Shown: positions 17,546 to 25,126 of the stretch, in pieces | Numbering within the stretch: position 1 is the stretch's first letter | How the letters are laid out: the number at the start of each line of letters is the position of its first letter | Origin: Reyranella soli | Lineage (GTDB): Bacteria; Pseudomonadota; Alphaproteobacteria; Reyranellales; Reyranellaceae | Direction: 5' to 3' | Assembly (NCBI RefSeq): GCF_007992495.1 | Contig: NZ_BKAJ01000082.1 | Coordinates: 1 to 64,000, forward strand | DNA length: 64,000 bases | Made by a program: the position numbers and the translations under genes | Notes under the pieces: generated by a model | What the model was told of the DNA's origin: nothing | The model's input: the letters and a program-made list of their open reading frames with translations, nothing else | Databases searched by the model: none

Positions 17546-18226
17546 ATGCCTTTCGCCATCGATTGTGCGCCGCCGTTCCTGAAAGTGCGTTTTGCCGAGC
17601 CGCAACGCACGCTGGGTTGGTCGTTGCTTCATCCCGGCTTTGCGGTCGTTTCCGACATCGTCTGGGTCGAGGTCCGCAACAGCGACCTCGGGCCCTCGAC
17701 CGATCCGAAAGCCTTTCTGCGAGCCCGGCTGAGGGAGGCCGACCTGCCGGATGCACTCGGCTTCATGACGTCTCGCGACATCCGCCGGCATCTTTCTTGT
17801 CGGCGACGCGTCGACGCTGTCGAGGCGGCCTGCCTGACCACGGTCGGGCTATCGAACGGTGAGCGGGTAGGCTCGCGCAAGATGTGCGCATCACATGTCG
17901 GCACGATCAACACGCTGGTGCATGTCTCCGTGCCGCTGACCGACGGCGCCATGGTCGAAGCGATCTCCATAGTCGCCGAAGCGAGAACGGCCGCCATCGT
18001 CGACTCTCGGCGCGTGGAGCAAGGAGCGGCCATCACCGGCACCGGGACGGACTGCATCGTCGTGGCCTCGGCGTGCGGCGACGCACCCCTCGACTGCGCC
18101 GGTCTTCATACCGCGGTCGGCGAGGCGATCGGCGGCGCCGTCTACGACGCCACGCGGACCGGCGCCGAACAATGGGACCGGGACATTCGGCACCTCGGTC
18201 TTTCCCCGACACCTGCTTTCACCTGA
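17546..18226 (+). CDS. cbiZ: Adenosylcobinamide amidohydrolase (CbiZ family)
   Basis: A 226-residue CbiZ-family enzyme, which in archaea and some bacteria removes the aminopropanol arm from adenosylcobinamide to give adenosylcobyric acid for cobamide remodelling. The family core is visible as LGFMTSRDIRRH, AACLTTVGLSNGERVG, GTINTLVHVSVPLTDGAM, then GTGTDCIVVAS and the C-terminal LHTAVGEAIGGAVYDATRTGAEQW. No other cobalamin gene is in the window. It starts 2 bp after the EmrB stop, an unusual partner. No cobalamin riboswitch is evident upstream. Confidence 0.82.
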   Translation: MPFAIDCAPPFLKVRFAEPQRTLGWSLLHPGFAVVSDIVWVEVRNSDLGPSTDPKAFLRARLREADLPDALGFMTSRDIRRHLSCRRRVDAVEAACLTTVGLSNGERVGSRKMCASHVGTINTLVHVSVPLTDGAMVEAISIVAEARTAAIVDSRRVEQGAAITGTGTDCIVVASACGDAPLDCAGLHTAVGEAIGGAVYDATRTGAEQWDRDIRHLGLSPTPAFT

Positions 18227-18233
18227 GGTCACC

Positions 18234-18635
18234 ATGGAACGGAACATCGTGGGCGTGTGGCGTCTGGCATCGACACGGGCGACCAATCCCGACGGCGAGC
18301 AGGTGGGCGTGCCGTTCGGGCCGCGCGGCATGGGCCTGGTCACCTTCACCTCGGACGGGCGAATGATGTCCGTCCTGGTCGACGGACGCGCCAGCCTGCC
18401 CGAGGGCACGCCGCGGCAATATTCATCCTACTGCGGCAACTACACGTTCGACGGCAGCACGCTCACCACTGTCGTCGACGCCAACTGCGATCCCGTGCGC
18501 TTCACCGCGCCGCAGGTGCGCAAGGTGCGCTTCGAGGGCGGGCGCATGATCCTGACGCCACCGACGTCGGAGATCGATGGCGTGAAGGTGACGCGCGAGC
18601 TTACGTGGGAGCGCATCACCGAGACGTCACTCTAG
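18234..18635 (+). CDS. Lipocalin-like domain protein
   Basis: A 133-residue single-domain protein. The opening MERNIVGVWRLAS, the GLVTFTSDGRMMSVLVDGR strand pair, the YCGNYTFDG segment and the closing RELTWERI match the bacterial lipocalin-like beta-barrel family that binds small hydrophobic ligands. There is no signal peptide. It starts 7 bp after cbiZ behind a GAGG site and is likely in the same operon. Its ligand is unknown. Confidence 0.8.
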   Translation: MERNIVGVWRLASTRATNPDGEQVGVPFGPRGMGLVTFTSDGRMMSVLVDGRASLPEGTPRQYSSYCGNYTFDGSTLTTVVDANCDPVRFTAPQVRKVRFEGGRMILTPPTSEIDGVKVTRELTWERITETSL

Positions 18636-18758
18636 GTCTTCAGCCGATTCGATTTCCGCTGCGGCGACCATCGGCCGCGTCCCTTTCTTTATTGCGCCTG
18701 CGATCATGCTGGTGTTCCTCGTCCTCGGGCTCGGCACAGGAGAGGCGGCGCGTCATCC

Positions 18759-19976
18759 ATGAAACTTTTCTTCGACGATGCCGAGTTCGACGCGCAATTG
18801 CAGCGCACGACCGCCAAGGTTGCCTGCCGCGCCGCCGATCTCGGTCAGGTCCTGAGCGTGGCGCACCGCATCACGCCGGGTGACTATGCCAGCTGGTACG
18901 CCCAATGGTTTGCCGAGGGCCGCAAGGAGGCCGAGCTGGGTCGTCGCGAAAGCGCGTACGGCCACCATCACAACGCCGGCGAGGCCTGGCTGCGCGCCAG
19001 CGAGTATTTCCGCTGCGCCTATTTCTTTTCCCGGCGCTATCCGCAGGGCGCCGCCCTGGTGGCGGCCTGGCGCCGCTGCCGCGAGGCCTTCCGCGCGGCA
19101 ATCCCCGCTCTGCCGTTCGCGATCGAGCCGGTGCAGATTCCCTGGCGGCACGATATCCCCCTTGAAGGCTACGTGCTGCACGCAGGCCCTTCGGCTGCGC
19201 TCAGGGCAGGCGGCACGACCGCTCCGACCGTGCTGATGCCCTGCGGTTACGATTCGCCGGTCGAGGAATTCTACACACTTGGCGGCCACGAGGCGGCGCT
19301 GCGTGGCTTCAACGTCGTCGCCTTCTCCGGGCCGGGCCAGGCCGAGATGCTCCACGAACGCGGCATCCCGTTCCGTCCCGACTTCGAGGCGGTGGTCGGC
19401 CCGGTGATCGACTTCGTCGAGCGCGCGGCGCAGAACGATGGCCGCCTCGACGCCACGCGCATCGCGATCGTCGGCCGCAGCTTCGGCGGCTATCTGGCAC
19501 CGCGCGCGGCGGCGCACGAGCCACGCATTGGCGCCCTCGCCGCCGATCCAGCGCAGACCGACATGGGCGCCGTTCTCGCCCAGCGCCTCCCGCCTGACTG
19601 GCTCGAGCTCCTGGAGCGCGGTGATCCTGCGCTGAACGAGAAGATCTGGGCAGCCTTCCCCGGCATCCGCGGCCAGGAATTCTGGCTCGCGCGCCTGCGC
19701 GCCCACGGCCTCAACACGCCGCTCGAATACTGCCAGGAGATGCGGCGCTGGACCGTCGATGTCGAGGCCATCCGCTGCCCGGCCTTCGTCTCCTACGGCG
19801 AGGGCGACTTCGCTCAGGCGACGACCGAGGCCTTCTTCCAGCGCCTGCCCAACGCCAACAAGCGGCTGGTCGTCTACCGCGATGCGACCGGTAGCGGCGG
19901 ACACTGCGAGGGCATGGGGCCTGCGCCGTATTTCTCTGATCTGTACGGATGGCTGGGGGATCTGTGGCGGTCGTGA
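18759..19976 (+). CDS. Alpha/beta hydrolase with helical N-terminal region
   Basis: A 405-residue hydrolase of the kind related to 2,6-dihydropseudooxynicotine hydrolase. An all-helical N-terminal part (about residues 1-125) precedes the alpha/beta fold. The nucleophile is S241 in VGRSFGG, with the acid in the GEGDFAQAT region and His in GSGGHCEG near the C terminus. Residues about 143-151 (GPSAALRAG) are encoded by a palindromic repeat, so this surface loop may be an in-frame insertion. The ATG lacks a close ribosome site. Substrate unknown; it ends 6 bp before the convergent TetR gene. Confidence 0.83.
   Translation: MKLFFDDAEFDAQLQRTTAKVACRAADLGQVLSVAHRITPGDYASWYAQWFAEGRKEAELGRRESAYGHHHNAGEAWLRASEYFRCAYFFSRRYPQGAALVAAWRRCREAFRAAIPALPFAIEPVQIPWRHDIPLEGYVLHAGPSAALRAGGTTAPTVLMPCGYDSPVEEFYTLGGHEAALRGFNVVAFSGPGQAEMLHERGIPFRPDFEAVVGPVIDFVERAAQNDGRLDATRIAIVGRSFGGYLAPRAAAHEPRIGALAADPAQTDMGAVLAQRLPPDWLELLERGDPALNEKIWAAFPGIRGQEFWLARLRAHGLNTPLEYCQEMRRWTVDVEAIRCPAFVSYGEGDFAQATTEAFFQRLPNANKRLVVYRDATGSGGHCEGMGPAPYFSDLYGWLGDLWRS
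19186..19207. repeat. Short palindromic repeat inside a coding sequence
   Basis: GCCCT-TCGGCTGCGCTC-AGGGC matches the widespread CCTTCGxCTGCGCTCAGG extragenic palindrome type. Here it is in frame within the alpha/beta hydrolase gene and encodes a loop without disrupting the fold motifs. Confidence 0.55.
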
Positions 19977-19982
19977 GCGCGC

Positions 19983-20609
19983 CTACTTCACGGCGATACC
20001 ACGCAGCACGAGCCTGAGCCCGCTCAGGAATTCGGCGTCGGGCGAAATCTTGCGCGCGCTCCGGGCGGTGTCGGCAAGAAGCGGGAAATCGTCCGGAGGC
20101 AGCGCCGCGATCGCCGCCGTGCCTTCTCCGCCGAGTGGGCCGAGGTGCTGGAGCTGCACGGCGCCGAAGACATAAGCGACAATCGTCCGGAACGCGATGG
20201 CCCGGCGCTCGCCCGCGAAGCCCGCTTCGGCCAGAACACTAAGCAGCGCTTCGCCCCAGCGCAGCGAATGGATCGAGGCATGGCGGCGCGCGAGAAGCAG
20301 CGGCGTCACCGCCGGATGCGTCGTCGCGACGGCATGCGCACGCACCGCGAGCTCGGTCGCCTTGTCGACCCAGTTCTTGCGACGGCCGACATCGAGATCG
20401 GGACCACCCTGGGCGGGATCGAGCACGAGATCGACCACCAGCGCTTCGAGCTGCTCGCGGCCCTGCACATAGCGGTAGAGCGACATGGTGCCCATGCCGA
20501 GCTCGTCTGCGACCGCCCGCATCGACAGGCCGTCCGGGCCTTCGCGCCCGATCACTGCGAGAGCGGCTTTGGCCAGAAGGGTGGGGGTGAGGGAACGCGG
20601 CCTAGGCAT
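19983..20609 (-). CDS. TetR/AcrR family transcriptional regulator
   Basis: A 208-residue TetR protein. Residues about 8-50 form the helix-turn-helix (LLAKAALAVIGREGPDGLSMRAVADELGMGTMSLYRYVQGREQLEALVVD). The C-terminal helical domain carries the TetR_C_1-like EAGFAGERRAIAFRTIVAYVFGAV segment. The ATG at 20609 is preferred because the upstream extension crosses the promoter palindromes. It is divergent from a peroxiredoxin-like gene, and two palindromes in the 89-bp gap suggest it represses both. Confidence 0.88.
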   Translation of the reverse strand: MPRPRSLTPTLLAKAALAVIGREGPDGLSMRAVADELGMGTMSLYRYVQGREQLEALVVDLVLDPAQGGPDLDVGRRKNWVDKATELAVRAHAVATTHPAVTPLLLARRHASIHSLRWGEALLSVLAEAGFAGERRAIAFRTIVAYVFGAVQLQHLGPLGGEGTAAIAALPPDDFPLLADTARSARKISPDAEFLSGLRLVLRGIAVK

Positions 20610-20627
20610 GGCGGATAGTGTGCATGA

Positions 20628-20656
20628 TTGACAGCGTACGTCATACGCTCTAAATA
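20628..20656 (+). promoter_or_regulatory. Candidate sigma70 promoter of the peroxiredoxin-like gene
   Basis: A perfect -35 TTGACA at 20628-20633 is followed after 17 bases by TAAATA at 20651-20656, a partial -10. The first operator palindrome fills the spacer. The -10 match is only moderate. Confidence 0.45.
20633..20649. promoter_or_regulatory. Palindrome 1 in TetR/peroxiredoxin promoter
   Basis: AGCGTA-CGTCA-TACGCT, 6-bp perfect arms, lies between the -35 and -10 of the plus-strand promoter and 24 bp from the tetR start. It is a good candidate TetR operator. Confidence 0.55.
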
Positions 20657-20662
20657 GAAAAT

Positions 20663-20681
20663 AAGAGTACATTGTACTCTT
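20663..20681. promoter_or_regulatory. Palindrome 2 in TetR/peroxiredoxin promoter
   Basis: AAGAGTAC-ATT-GTACTCTT, 8-bp perfect arms, lies just after the candidate -10 and 18 bp before the plus-strand start codon. It differs in sequence from palindrome 1, so two regulators or two TetR modes are possible. Confidence 0.6.
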
Positions 20682-20698
20682 AATCTTGGAGGGCCGGA

Positions 20699-21313
20699 AT
20701 GCCTGAAGACCACCTCATCTCTCCTGGCACGATCCTTCGGCCGCGCGTCCTGCGGGACGTGTCCGGCCGCTCCGTCTCTATCCCGCCGGCCGCAGGACAG
20801 GGAGAGGATGCTCTGGTGCATCTGCAGTTCCGCCGCTTCGCCGGATGTCCGGTGTGCAATCTGCACCTGCGCTCCTTCGCCCGCCGTCATCGCGAACTCG
20901 ACACGGCCGGGGTGCGCGAGGTCGTCCTGTTCCATTCGCCCGCCGACGAGCTGCGGCCGCACACGGCGGACCTGCCCTTCGCCGTCGTCGCCGACCCCGA
21001 CAAGCGGCTCTATGCCGAGTTCGGCGTCGAGTCGTCGCCGCGCGCGCTGCTCGACCCGCGCGCCTGGGTACCCATCCTGCGCGCGATCGCCTTTGCTACG
21101 ACCGGGATCCTGACGGGCACGGTCCGTCCGCCCGCCGCGAAACCGCAGGGCGGGCGCCTCGGGCTGCCGGCCGACTTCCTGATTGCGCCGGATGGGCGGG
21201 TGGTTGCCTGCAAGTACGGCGCGCACGTCGACGATCACTGGTCGATGGACGACGTTCTCGCGCAGGCGCGGGCTTGGCGGGGAGAACGGTCCCGAGAACT
21301 GGTCGGCGTCTGA
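20699..21313 (+). CDS. Peroxiredoxin-like family protein (thioredoxin fold)
   Basis: A 204-residue thioredoxin-fold protein of the AhpC/TSA-related peroxiredoxin-like group. LVHLQFRRFAGCPVCNLHLRSFARRHRELDTAGVREVVLFHSP carries a C50-P-V-C53 pair in the peroxidatic position, followed by LPFAVVADPDKRLYAEFGVE. Members probably reduce peroxides or act as thiol oxidoreductases in the cytoplasm. The start has a GGAGGG ribosome site 7 bp upstream. It is divergent from tetR, and the paired palindromes suggest stress-inducible repression. Confidence 0.82.
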   Translation: MPEDHLISPGTILRPRVLRDVSGRSVSIPPAAGQGEDALVHLQFRRFAGCPVCNLHLRSFARRHRELDTAGVREVVLFHSPADELRPHTADLPFAVVADPDKRLYAEFGVESSPRALLDPRAWVPILRAIAFATTGILTGTVRPPAAKPQGGRLGLPADFLIAPDGRVVACKYGAHVDDHWSMDDVLAQARAWRGERSRELVGV

Positions 21314-21444
21314 CTGACGGCAGTGCTGGACGTCCGGACCGCGGACAAGGCCTAGTCTGGCTGGCCTCGACACTGCCGACACGTGGTACCTCCTGGAGCG
21401 CCAAAAGTCGCTAAAACGAAATTGCGGCGCCGTGACTGTGGTGC

Positions 21445-21473
21445 TTGCCAGATCACCGCACTGAAGTTATAAT
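21445..21473 (+). promoter_or_regulatory. Near-consensus sigma70 promoter, TTGCCA-N17-TATAAT
   Basis: The -35 TTGCCA (21445-21450) matches five of six consensus bases, the spacer is 17 and the -10 TATAAT (21468-21473) is perfect. Such a match is rare by chance at this GC content. Transcription would start near 21480 and run into the structured region with no annotated gene. Confidence 0.6.
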
Positions 21474-21584
21474 ACCCCACGCTTCAGGCGATCGGCCACT
21501 GGCACGATTCGCCGGAGCGCTCGCTCTTTGCATCGTTTGTCCGATGTCATGCCGCGCGGGCGATGTCGTTCGCCATAGGAGGCA

Positions 21585-21746
21585 ATGTGTGCCCTTCTCC
21601 TGAAGCAACGTGACCCCCAACTGCTTGGGGTTCGGGTTCCGAAGAGCTACCAGGCTCTCTGTCGGAAACCTCGAAACTCCGCAAATGTTCACGGAAATGT
21701 AACAATGACTGCAGTGCATGCATCGGCGGCCATGCCGCGGACCTAG
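21585..21746 (+). CDS. Possible small protein, 53 residues
   Basis: An open frame starting MCALLLKQRDPQLLGVRV and ending AAMPRT lies 105 bp after the predicted transcript start. AGGAGG precedes the ATG by only 2 bp, tighter than usual. A GTG two bases later has better spacing but encodes only eight codons. The peptide is basic, has no signal or membrane segment and is not recognised. The hairpins overlap it, so the transcript may equally be non-coding. Confidence 0.25.
   Translation: MCALLLKQRDPQLLGVRVPKSYQALCRKPRNSANVHGNVTMTAVHASAAMPRT
21615..21675 (+). ncRNA. Candidate structured RNA with two hairpins
   Basis: CCCCAA-CTGC-TTGGGG (21615-21630) is directly followed by a bulged stem of about 17 pairs. 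In it GGTTCCGA and AGAGC (21635-21647) pair with GCTCT and TCGGAAACC (21654-21670), and the outer TTCG pairs with CGAA (21672-21675). It lies 135 bp after a near-consensus promoter in a gene-free region. No T-run follows, so it does not look like a simple terminator. Confidence 0.4.
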
Positions 21747-21879
21747 ACGAACCGGCTCGTCTTGTTGCCCCAGTTTGGCCAGCAGCCTTCCCCGAGTCTG
21801 AAAACCGGTAGCGGAAATAGCGGAAATGTCCGAATTCCTACGGGTAGGGGCTTACGCTTCCTGGAGGCACAAATCACGT

Positions 21880-22761
21880 CTAAGCGGGAGGCGATGCCGG
21901 CGGCGGCTTCTGCCGGGAAAATATCCGCTTCAGCCAGACGCCAACGGCGGCGACCGGGACGAGAACAAAAATCCCGAACTTCTTTGCAAAGACGACAAGT
22001 GCGGCGAGCACGCCGAGCTTGGTCGCGACTTTTGCTCCCAGAACGGCCGCGACCAGGCTGGCGATGCCATATTCGGCAACTTTGTCGCCTGGCTGGAAGT
22101 CGGTGTAGAGGCCGCCGGCGGGGAAACTGAAACTCGACAGGGCGACGTCGAGCAGACCTTTGCCTGCATCGTCTTTCTTGCCGATCCACGTCAGTTGCTC
22201 GAAGCCGTCGCGCCCGAGCGCGAGGGCGACACTGTTGACCAACGGCCCATGCCGTTCATCCATCGCGTCGATGGACCATCGCACGGTATTCGTTGCCCGA
22301 TCGAGATGCGGGCGCTGCAGCCAGCCGACAACGCGAAGTGTCGGGATGCCGGCCGCTCGCCGCTTGGCATTTCCGGTGTCCGTGTCTTCGGCGACCGACT
22401 TGAGCATCGCGTCGGCATCGATGTCGTGCCAGTCATCGAGCCGCACGTAGCCGTCGCCAAGCTTCTGATAGAAGACGACGCCTTTGGTTGCAGGATCGTA
22501 GAGCGCCGCTTCCGTTCCGTGAGGTGCGGTATCGCCATTGAGAATCTCCCAAAGCGATACGGCATCGGCTCCTTGAAGTTGACGGATCTCGTCGGGTGCC
22601 TGCAGCGTGCCTCGCGAGACGGGCAGCGTGAGTTTCTGGCCATCCTTCCATGTCAGCGCTTTGATGGCCGCCGAGCGTTCCTCGTCATTTTGAGGTACTT
22701 TGGCGTTTGCTGCGAAACCGAATGCCAACAGGCTGAGGCATGCAATCAGCAAACTTCTCAT
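21880..22761 (-). CDS. DUF2167 domain membrane-anchored protein
   Basis: A 293-residue protein. It has a signal peptide (about residues 1-20, ending FAANA), a large extracytoplasmic domain with TLPVSRGTLQAP, YQKLGDGYVRLDDWHDIDADAML and PTLRVVGWLQRPHLDRATNTVRWSID typical of DUF2167, and C-terminal hydrophobic helices (about residues 225-275) ending in a basic tail. The ATG at 22761 has AGGAGG eight bases upstream. The family is membrane-associated and of unknown function. It stands alone, divergent from the M20 deacylase. Confidence 0.85.
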   Translation of the reverse strand: MRSLLIACLSLLAFGFAANAKVPQNDEERSAAIKALTWKDGQKLTLPVSRGTLQAPDEIRQLQGADAVSLWEILNGDTAPHGTEAALYDPATKGVVFYQKLGDGYVRLDDWHDIDADAMLKSVAEDTDTGNAKRRAAGIPTLRVVGWLQRPHLDRATNTVRWSIDAMDERHGPLVNSVALALGRDGFEQLTWIGKKDDAGKGLLDVALSSFSFPAGGLYTDFQPGDKVAEYGIASLVAAVLGAKVATKLGVLAALVVFAKKFGIFVLVPVAAVGVWLKRIFSRQKPPPASPPA

Positions 22762-22905
22762 GGAGCCTCCTCGAGCGACGCTGCAAGTCCGCGGCCGTCG
22801 CTGCGAGCCCTCCAGCAGCCACGCTACGGCAAAAGAACTCATGTCCGTTCCACCGTTCGACGGTCATAGTGCGGGCAGTGGATGTCAAGGCGACGGGAGT
22901 AGTGG

Positions 22906-24186
22906 ATGCTTGATGCTGCGTTGAAGACCAAGATCATGAACGAGGTCGATCGTCAGTTCGACGACCAGACCAAAGTGCTGGCCGACCTGGTGAAGATCCC
23001 GTCGACCCGTTTCCGCGAAGCGCCGGCGCAGGACATGATGGCCCGCCTGTTCAAGGAGGACAGCCTCTCGGTCGACCGCTGGCAGATCAAGATCGACGAC
23101 CTGAAGCACTTGCCGGGCTACTCGCCGCACAGCCAGGACTATGACGATGCCTGGAACGTCGTCGGCGCCTGGCGGCCCAACAGCCCGAAGGGCCGCTCGC
23201 TGATCCTGAACGGCCATATCGACGTCGTGCCCGAGGGACCGCACGACATGTGGAGCCGCCCGCCCTTCGAGCCCGCCGTCAAGGACGGCTGGATGTACGG
23301 CCGCGGCGCCGGCGACATGAAGGCCGGCATCATCCTCAACCTCTTCGCGCTGCGCGCGTTGCGTGCGCTGGGCTATCAGCCCGCAGCCGACGTCTACCAG
23401 CAGTCGGTGGTCGAGGAGGAGTGTACCGGCAACGGCGCGCTCGCCTGTCTGCAGCGCGGCTATCGCGCCGATGCCGCCCTGATCCCCGAGCCGTCGTCCG
23501 GTGTGCTGACCGTGGCGCAGGTCGGCGTCATGTGGTTCCAGGTCAAGGTCACCGGCCATCCGGTGCACGTCTACAAGGCCGATGCCGGCTCGAATGCCAT
23601 CGAATCGGCCTACCGCCTGATCCAACAGCTGCGCGAGCTGGAGAAGAAGTGGAACGAGAAAAAGGCGCACGACAAGCATTTCTGCGACCACCATCACCCG
23701 GTGAACTTCAATGTCGGCAAGATCGCCGGCGGCGACTGGGCGAGCTCGGTGCCGTCATGGTGCACCTTCGACATGCGCGTCGGCGTGCTGCCGTCGCAGA
23801 CGCTGAAGGAGTGCCGCCAGGAAATTGAGCACGTTATCCGCACCGCAGCGGCCAACGATCCGTTCCTGGGCAACAACCCGCCGACCGTGACCTGGGAGGG
23901 CTTCCAGGCCGAGCCGTTCGTGCTCAAGAACCACGAGCAGGTGCGGGTCGTGCTGGCCGAAGCGCATAGGACGGTGTGGGGCCAGGAGCTCTTGGACAAG
24001 ACCTCGACCGGCACGGCCGACAACCGCTTCTTCGGCCTCTATGCCGGCATTCCCGCCCTGGTCTATGGGCCGCAGTCCGACGACATCCACGGCTTCGACG
24101 AGCGCGTGAACCTGGAATCGATCCGCAAGATCACCCAGGCGACGGCGCTGTTCGTCGCCGAATGGTGCGGACTGCAGCAGGCGTAG
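22906..24186 (+). CDS. M20 family deacylase (ArgE/DapE-like)
   Basis: A 426-residue zinc-dependent amidohydrolase/peptidase. The metal ligands are visible as LILNGHIDVVP, YGRGAGDMKAG, the catalytic VVEEECTGNGA pair and a C-terminal HGFDERV. A lid dimerisation domain lies at about residues 210-330. Such enzymes remove acyl groups from N-acylated amino acids or hydrolyse dipeptides. It begins behind GGGAG and is followed after 22 bp by a DapA-family enzyme, so the two probably act in one amino-acid-derivative pathway. The precise substrate is unknown. Confidence 0.87.
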   Translation: MLDAALKTKIMNEVDRQFDDQTKVLADLVKIPSTRFREAPAQDMMARLFKEDSLSVDRWQIKIDDLKHLPGYSPHSQDYDDAWNVVGAWRPNSPKGRSLILNGHIDVVPEGPHDMWSRPPFEPAVKDGWMYGRGAGDMKAGIILNLFALRALRALGYQPAADVYQQSVVEEECTGNGALACLQRGYRADAALIPEPSSGVLTVAQVGVMWFQVKVTGHPVHVYKADAGSNAIESAYRLIQQLRELEKKWNEKKAHDKHFCDHHHPVNFNVGKIAGGDWASSVPSWCTFDMRVGVLPSQTLKECRQEIEHVIRTAAANDPFLGNNPPTVTWEGFQAEPFVLKNHEQVRVVLAEAHRTVWGQELLDKTSTGTADNRFFGLYAGIPALVYGPQSDDIHGFDERVNLESIRKITQATALFVAEWCGLQQA

Positions 24187-24208
24187 GTCTGTCCGGAGGG
24201 CCCCGGCC

Positions 24209-25126
24209 ATGAAAACGGTCTATCGCGGCGTCTTTCCTGTGGCGCCCACGGTGTTCGACGGGAACGGCGACCTCGATCTCGAGGGCCAGAAGCGCTGCAC
24301 GGACTTCATGATCGATGCCGGCTCGCAAGGCATCTGCATCCTGGCCAACTGGTCCGAGCAGTTCGTGCTGACCGACGACGAGCGCGAGCGGGTGATGGAC
24401 TGCGTGCTGGCCCACGTCGCCGGCCGCGTGCCGGTGATCGTCACGACGACGCATTTCGGCTCGCAGGTCTGTGCCGCGCGCAGCCGCCGGGCCGAGGCGG
24501 CGGGTGCCGCCATGGTGATGGTGATGCCGCCCTATCACGGCGCCACCATCCGGGCCTCCGAGCAGGGCATCTACGACTTCTTCCGCCGCGTCTCCGATGC
24601 CATCAACATCCCGATCATGATCCAGGACGCGCCGGTCGCGGGGACGCCGCTCTCGGTGCCTCTGTTGGCTCGCATGGCGCGGGAGATCGCCAACGTCTCC
24701 TACTTCAAGGTCGAGGTGGCGCAGGTCGCGAACAAGCTGCGCGCTCTGATCGCCGAAGGCGGCGACGCGATCGTCGGTCCATGGAACGGAGAAGAGGGCA
24801 TCACCCTGATGGCGGATCTCGATGCGGGCTGCACCGGGGCGATGACCGGAGCGGGCTATCCCGACGGCATCCGACAGATCATGGATCCGTTCGCCGCGGG
24901 CGATCGCGAAGCGGCGGTGGCGGCCTACCAGCGCTGGCTGCCGCTGATCAACTACGAGAATCGGCAATGCGGGCTGATCGCCGCCAAGGTGCTCATGCAG
25001 GAAGGTGGCGTCATCCGCTCTGAGATGACGCGCCATCCGGTGCTTCCCCTGCATCCGGCAACCCGCGCCGGATTGATCGAGGTCGCGCGCCGCACCGATC
25101 CGCTGGTGCTGCGCTGGGCGGACTAG
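24209..25126 (+). CDS. Dihydrodipicolinate synthase/NAL family lyase, atypical
   Basis: A 305-residue (beta/alpha)8 class I aldolase-type protein. The Schiff-base lysine is K167 in VSYFKVEV. Two conserved family sites are altered: the usual Tyr motif (LYNxP) reads MIQDAP, and the GTTGE loop reads ILANWSEQ. So it is not DapA proper and more likely acts on another keto acid or sugar-acid analogue. A GGAGGG ribosome site precedes the ATG. It is paired with the M20 deacylase upstream and its stop codon overlaps the convergent cupin stop. Confidence 0.82.
   Translation: MKTVYRGVFPVAPTVFDGNGDLDLEGQKRCTDFMIDAGSQGICILANWSEQFVLTDDERERVMDCVLAHVAGRVPVIVTTTHFGSQVCAARSRRAEAAGAAMVMVMPPYHGATIRASEQGIYDFFRRVSDAINIPIMIQDAPVAGTPLSVPLLARMAREIANVSYFKVEVAQVANKLRALIAEGGDAIVGPWNGEEGITLMADLDAGCTGAMTGAGYPDGIRQIMDPFAAGDREAAVAAYQRWLPLINYENRQCGLIAAKVLMQEGGVIRSEMTRHPVLPLHPATRAGLIEVARRTDPLVLRWAD

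Larger units (their letters stand above)
21314..21879. other. 566-bp region without a recognised gene
   Basis: No known protein or tRNA is visible. It contains a near-consensus plus-strand promoter (21445-21473), a possible 53-codon open frame (21585-21746), two adjacent hairpins (21615-21675), a tandem AGCGGAAAT duplication near 21810-21828 and the dyad CCTACGGGTAGG at 21837-21848. Confidence 0.6.

Noticed and set aside
17440-17546. Possible cobalamin riboswitch before cbiZ
   Set aside because: cbiZ starts 2 bp after the emrB stop, leaving no room, and no B12-box-like sequence was seen in or before the operon.
15924-17756. 610-codon minus-strand open frame across emrB
   Set aside because: Antisense to an obvious 14-helix permease; extremely His/Asp/Arg/Gln-rich product, an artefact of codon bias.
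18663-18762. Membrane-helix-like frame (VPFFIAPAIMLVFLVLGLGTG) just before the alpha/beta hydrolase
   Set aside because: The only ATG (18706) gives 18 residues and there is no ribosome site. It may be a remnant of a small membrane protein, but nothing supports a functional gene.
21631-21675. tRNA-like T-arm (GGGTTCCGA) in the intergenic gap
   Set aside because: No acceptor, D or anticodon arm could be built around it; the sequence folds instead as one long hairpin.
21453-21719. 88-codon minus-strand frame in the 21.3-21.9 kb gap
   Set aside because: No ribosome site or recognisable motif; the plus-strand promoter and hairpins explain this interval better.
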